DNA of 64,000 bases, from the NCBI GenBank assembly GCA_913063375.1, contig CAJXXR010000001.1, forward strand, positions 205,948-269,947, in the 5' to 3' direction. The notes beneath the pieces were generated by a model, which had not been told where the DNA came from, ran no database searches, and worked only from the letters and a program-made list of their open reading frames with translations. The DNA is from an uncultured Flavobacteriales bacterium. Lineage in GTDB: Bacteria; Bacteroidota; Bacteroidia; Flavobacteriales; CAJXXR01. Every line of letters begins with the position of its first letter. The first letter of the stretch is position 1. Shown here piece after piece: positions 60,871 through 64,000 of the stretch. The translations under genes and the position numbers were made by a program.

Positions 60871-62085
60871 ATGCAAAGTCAATTAAACACAATAGACGAG
60901 GCGTTAGAAGATATAAAAGCAGGGAAGGTTGTCATTGTAGTAGATGATGAGGATCGTGAGAATGAGGGTGACTTTGTTTGTGCTGCTGAATTGGTAACTG
61001 CAGAGACTATCAACTTCATGGCAACCCATGGACGTGGATTGATTTGTACTCCCCTACCTGAAAAGCGTTGTAAAGAACTAGGTTTAGATTTGATGGTTGG
61101 AAAAAACACTGATCCAAATCAAACTCAATTTACCGTATCTGTAGATAAAATTGGTGATGGTGTAACGACTGGGATTTCAGCGGCAGACCGTGCTAAAACA
61201 ATTCTTGCCCTTGTTGATAGAACAACAAAAGAAGATGATCTATCTAGACCAGGTCATATTTTCCCATTGAAAGCAAGAAATGGTGGTGTATTAAGAAGAT
61301 CAGGACATACTGAAGCTGCAATAGACCTTGCTAGATTAGCTGGTTTGGACCCTTCTGGAGTTATCGTTGAGATAATGAACGAGGATGGTACAATGGCTAG
61401 ACTTCCTCAACTTTTGAAAATTGCTAAAAAATACGATCTTAAGACAATTTCTATTGAAGATCTTATTAGCTATAGAATGCAAAACGAAAGTCTGATAGAG
61501 CGTATTGAAACTGTCAACTTACCAACAGACCATGGAGAATTCAAATTGACTGCTTATACACAAGTCAATACGGGAAGAAATCACCTTGCTATCCACAAAG
61601 GAGAATGGGACCCTAGTGAAGAAATCTTGGTTAGAGTACACTCTTCATGTATGACGGGTGATATTTTCGGTTCTTGTAGATGTGATTGTGGACCACAATT
61701 ACATACTGCTATGCAAATGGTAGAAGAAGAAGGAAAAGGAGTTATCGTTTATATGAATCAAGAAGGAAGAGGAATTGGTTTGGTAAACAAACTAAAAGCT
61801 TATAAACTTCAAGAAGAAGGATACGATACTGTTGAGGCAAATGTTAAACTTGGTTTCAAAGAAGACGAAAGAGAATATGGTGTAGGTGCTCAAATCCTAC
61901 ACGATCTTGGTGTCCACAAAATGAAATTAATGACCAACAATCCAAAAAAACGTACCGGTTTAATGGGCTATGGACTTGAGATTGTTGCAAACGTTCAACT
62001 TGAAATAACAAGTAATAAATATAACTGGGATTATCTCCATGCGAAAAAGCATAAAATGGGGCATGATTTAAAACAGTTTGATTAA
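60871..62085 (+). CDS. ribBA: bifunctional DHBP synthase / GTP cyclohydrolase II
   Basis: A 404-residue riboflavin enzyme. The N-terminal RibB domain (1-200) makes dihydroxybutanone phosphate from ribulose 5-phosphate: [29 protein letters not shown] and [18 protein letters not shown]. The C-terminal RibA domain (205-404) opens the ring of [23 protein letters not shown] (Cys zinc ligands), [10 protein letters not shown] and [12 protein letters not shown]. Both sites look intact. It is a single gene with its own terminator. Confidence 0.98.
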   Translation: MQSQLNTIDEALEDIKAGKVVIVVDDEDRENEGDFVCAAELVTAETINFMATHGRGLICTPLPEKRCKELGLDLMVGKNTDPNQTQFTVSVDKIGDGVTTGISAADRAKTILALVDRTTKEDDLSRPGHIFPLKARNGGVLRRSGHTEAAIDLARLAGLDPSGVIVEIMNEDGTMARLPQLLKIAKKYDLKTISIEDLISYRMQNESLIERIETVNLPTDHGEFKLTAYTQVNTGRNHLAIHKGEWDPSEEILVRVHSSCMTGDIFGSCRCDCGPQLHTAMQMVEEEGKGVIVYMNQEGRGIGLVNKLKAYKLQEEGYDTVEANVKLGFKEDEREYGVGAQILHDLGVHKMKLMTNNPKKRTGLMGYGLEIVANVQLEITSNKYNWDYLHAKKHKMGHDLKQFD

Positions 62086-62090
62086 AGCTC

Positions 62091-62126
62091 AAAAAGGCAA
62101 ATCCCACAAGGATTTGCCTTTTTTAT
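62091..62126 (+). terminator. terminator of ribBA
   Basis: Fourteen-base stem (AAAAAGGCAAATCC / GGATTTGCCTTTTT), loop CACAA, T run. Confidence 0.95.
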
Positions 62127-62267
62127 TATAATAAAAATTCATTTTTATATTTCACTTACAATCTAAGCTAAGAATCATAAAAAAATCCCTATTTTAGTTG
62201 GCCTTTAGAACTGTACAGCAGAGAACTCCAATCTATCTAAATGTCAAAATCTTAACGAATTCATTAC

Positions 62268-63326
62268 ATGAGTATTTCTATTATTGTAACATTTTCATTG
62301 ATACTAATTGGTGCCATTATATTGTTTATGGCCATATTGGGAACAAGAAAAATAATGGAATTAATAGTTGAATTGAACTACCATAGAAGGTGGAGGATAT
62401 TGTTTATTCTCATGCTGATTTTCTTAGTTGGTTATTTAGCTACTGCATATTTAGTTTGGAGTCAAAAATCAAATGCTCTACTAATTATGGTAGGCGCAAT
62501 GTTTCTTTTCGTTTCCGTATTTGTATATATCGTTGTGAAATCAGGTTGGCAGACCATTCTTGATCTTAAAAAAAGAACTACATACGCTACCAATCACGCA
62601 AAAATGCTACAGGCATCTCAAAAAGAATTACGCTTTATAAACAAGAAACTCCTATCTCAGAATAAAGGACTAGAACGCTTCACATATATTGCCTCACATG
62701 ACCTCCAAGAACCCTTAAGAACCATAAATAGTTTTATTGGACTTTTTGAGGAAGAATATCAGGACCAATTGGATGAACATGGTAAACTTTACCTTTCCTA
62801 TATCTCTCACAGTTCAACAAGAATGAGCGAATTGATTAAATCACTTTTGGACCATACCAGAATTGGTAGAGAAAAAACCATTGAAGCGGTAAATTGCACT
62901 GTTTTAGTTCAAGAAGTTTTGGAGGATCTAAGAACGCTAATTGATGAAACTAATGCCACTATTGAAATAGATGATTTGCCTCAATTAAATGCCTATAAGG
63001 TTGAATTAAAACAGTTGTTTCAAAATTTAATCAACAATGCTATTAAATTTAGAAAACCTGGAACCAACCCAATCGTGCAAATAAAGGCTGAATTGAAAAA
63101 TAATAAATGGATATTTAGAGTGATTGACAATGGAATTGGAATAGAAAAACAATTTATTAACAAGATTTTTGAAATTTTTCAACGACTCCATAATAGGCAA
63201 CAATACGAAGGAACTGGAATAGGTCTAGCACATTGTAAACGAATTGCAGAACTACACAATGGTCATATTTGGGTAGAATCTGAATCAAATAAGGGCAGTA
63301 CATTTTATTTTTCCATTCAAAGTTAA
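62268..63326 (+). CDS. membrane sensor histidine kinase
   Basis: A 352-residue kinase. Three membrane helices (about 3-27, 43-66 and 70-92), a coiled segment (110-135), the dimerisation/phosphotransfer helix with IASHDLQEPLRTI (His144) of the phytochrome-like HWE-neighbour type, and the ATPase domain with NLINNAIKFRKPG, DNGIGIEK and GTGIGLAHCKRI. No separate sensory domain is seen, so sensing may be by the membrane part. It is followed at 36 bases by a receiver protein. Confidence 0.93.
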   Translation: MSISIIVTFSLILIGAIILFMAILGTRKIMELIVELNYHRRWRILFILMLIFLVGYLATAYLVWSQKSNALLIMVGAMFLFVSVFVYIVVKSGWQTILDLKKRTTYATNHAKMLQASQKELRFINKKLLSQNKGLERFTYIASHDLQEPLRTINSFIGLFEEEYQDQLDEHGKLYLSYISHSSTRMSELIKSLLDHTRIGREKTIEAVNCTVLVQEVLEDLRTLIDETNATIEIDDLPQLNAYKVELKQLFQNLINNAIKFRKPGTNPIVQIKAELKNNKWIFRVIDNGIGIEKQFINKIFEIFQRLHNRQQYEGTGIGLAHCKRIAELHNGHIWVESESNKGSTFYFSIQS

Positions 63327-63362
63327 TACATTTGGTCATCCCCCACTAAATATGACATAACT

Positions 63363-63794
63363 ATGAATTCTAAACTAAAAGGAGTTTTACTTATAGATGA
63401 TGATGAACCAACAAACTTTCTACACAAGCACGTTTTAAAGCGTTCTAAATGCACCGAGAATATATTTGTAGTAAACGATGGTAAAGAAGCGTTAGACTTC
63501 CTTACTTGCAGTGGAAAATACGACTATCTGGAAAGTTATCCAGAAATAGATCTTATCCTTTTGGACATCAATATGCCTAGAATGTCTGGCTGGGACTTTC
63601 TAGAAGAATATAAAAAGCTTCCAGAGGATCATAAAGGACAAATTATCATTATCATGCTTACTACCTCTCTGAATATTGAAGAAAGGGAAAAAGCAGAAAG
63701 CATGAAGGAGATATCTGGTTTCAAAAATAAATCCCTTACATCCGATATGATTCAGGAAATACTAGATGACTATTTCGAAACTAAAAATGCCTAA
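63363..63794 (+). CDS. single-domain response regulator (Rcp1-like)
   Basis: A 143-residue receiver domain with no output domain. Acidic pocket LLIDDDEP (near 12-16), phosphoacceptor D68 (LLDINMPRMSGWDF), Thr in MLTTS and Lys in GFKNKSL. These free receivers accept phosphate from an adjacent phytochrome-like kinase, here the histidine kinase 36 bases upstream, and act by protein contact. Confidence 0.93.
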   Translation: MNSKLKGVLLIDDDEPTNFLHKHVLKRSKCTENIFVVNDGKEALDFLTCSGKYDYLESYPEIDLILLDINMPRMSGWDFLEEYKKLPEDHKGQIIIIMLTTSLNIEEREKAESMKEISGFKNKSLTSDMIQEILDDYFETKNA

Positions 63795-63913
63795 TTTTCT
63801 AAAAAACTAGCGGAATTCAGACGTATTCAAAAGTAATTATTAGAATATATTAAACGCTATTTTTGTGATCCTGAACCCCCTATATATACAGACAAAAAAA
63901 AAATCAAATTGGG

Positions 63914-63946
63914 CTTGGAAACTTGGAAAAGTTTGACCTATATTTG
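63914..63946 (+). promoter_or_regulatory. predicted promoter of the tRNA
   Basis: TATATTTG at 63939-63946 (exact -7 match), 13 bases before the tRNA, with CTTG at 63914-63917, spacer 21, as -33 box. Confidence 0.7.
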
Positions 63947-63958
63947 CACCGCAATCAA

Positions 63959-64000
63959 GGCGAGGTAGCTCAGTTGGTTAGAGCGCATGATTCATACTCA
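63959..64000 (+). tRNA. tRNA-Met (CAT), 5' part, cut by window edge
   Basis: GGCGAGG acceptor strand, TAGCTCAGTTGGTTAGAGC D-arm, then CATGA stem, loop TTCATAC with CAT anticodon and the first bases of the closing strand. The rest lies past the window. CAT also occurs in initiator and Ile2 tRNAs; the D-arm looks like elongator Met. Confidence 0.9.

Noticed and set aside
1..64000. CRISPR array
   Set aside because: No regularly spaced direct repeats and no cas-like gene were found on either strand.
1..64000. Insertion sequence with transposase
   Set aside because: No transposase or integrase gene is present; the RadC tail resemblance alone is not enough.

Overview
The window looks like a chromosomal segment of a Bacteroidota bacterium, most likely Flavobacteriales. 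The reasons are a very AT-rich sequence, several secreted proteins with type IX secretion (T9SS) C-terminal sorting tails, promoters of the TTTG / TAnnTTTG type, no purine-rich ribosome binding sites ahead of starts, lipoproteins with Bacteroidota-style signal peptides, and family sets typical of that phylum (ABC permease/M1 peptidase fusion, LytTR sensor pairs, CdaA next to FolP). The last 42 bases are the 5' half of a tRNA with a CAT anticodon, so the window stops inside a tRNA gene.

Layout. 1-16 kb is an accessory-type stretch of small genes, mostly on the + strand: a TPR protein, a zinc-ribbon protein, a B1-type metallo-beta-lactamase-like lipoprotein, a GNAT acetyltransferase, an HxlR regulator divergent from an NTF2-like gene, four SRPBCC proteins (one more lies near 54 kb), a SUKH protein and many unrecognised secreted or membrane proteins. 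15.5-24 kb holds a T9SS beta-propeller protein, two tandem cold-shock genes plus the 3' stump of a third, a 638-residue transglutaminase-like protein that ends against that stump, a scramblase-like protein and small membrane proteins. 24-29.1 kb is a defence-type island: a RadC/JAB protein, then two adjacent reverse transcriptases that match a type 3 defence-associated RT system (DRT3), followed by a structured intergenic segment that could be its non-coding RNA. 29.3-35 kb carries an HD hydrolase and a NAD-salvage cluster (nicotinamide phosphoribosyltransferase, PRPP-synthetase-like protein, divergent NrtR-type Nudix regulator with two inverted-repeat operators). 35-41 kb has a LytTR regulator/TPR histidine kinase pair, a T9SS esterase and an Ogt methyltransferase. 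41-52 kb has a 1227-residue VCBS/FG-GAP T9SS protein, an ABC ATPase with a permease/M1 peptidase fusion and another T9SS protein. 52-64 kb has lipoproteins, a TPR-LytTR protein, a metallophosphoesterase, the rfbC-folP-cdaA cluster, a TerB-like protein, ribBA and a histidine kinase/response regulator pair before the tRNA.

How parts work together. The NAD cluster makes PRPP and NMN and is probably repressed by NrtR at the shared intergenic region. The HxlR protein probably represses both itself and the NTF2-like gene through two copies of an inverted repeat. The two RTs are separated by one base and must be co-translated. CdaA (c-di-AMP synthesis) follows FolP (folate) and RfbC (dTDP-rhamnose) at 7 and 14 bases. 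The most interesting region is the DRT3-like island with its ACACACA-containing, terminator-ended flank. Other points of interest are the operator pairs, the csp stump, and an in-frame T9SS-tail remnant ahead of the large VCBS gene. Function calls are from reading motifs only; no database search was possible.
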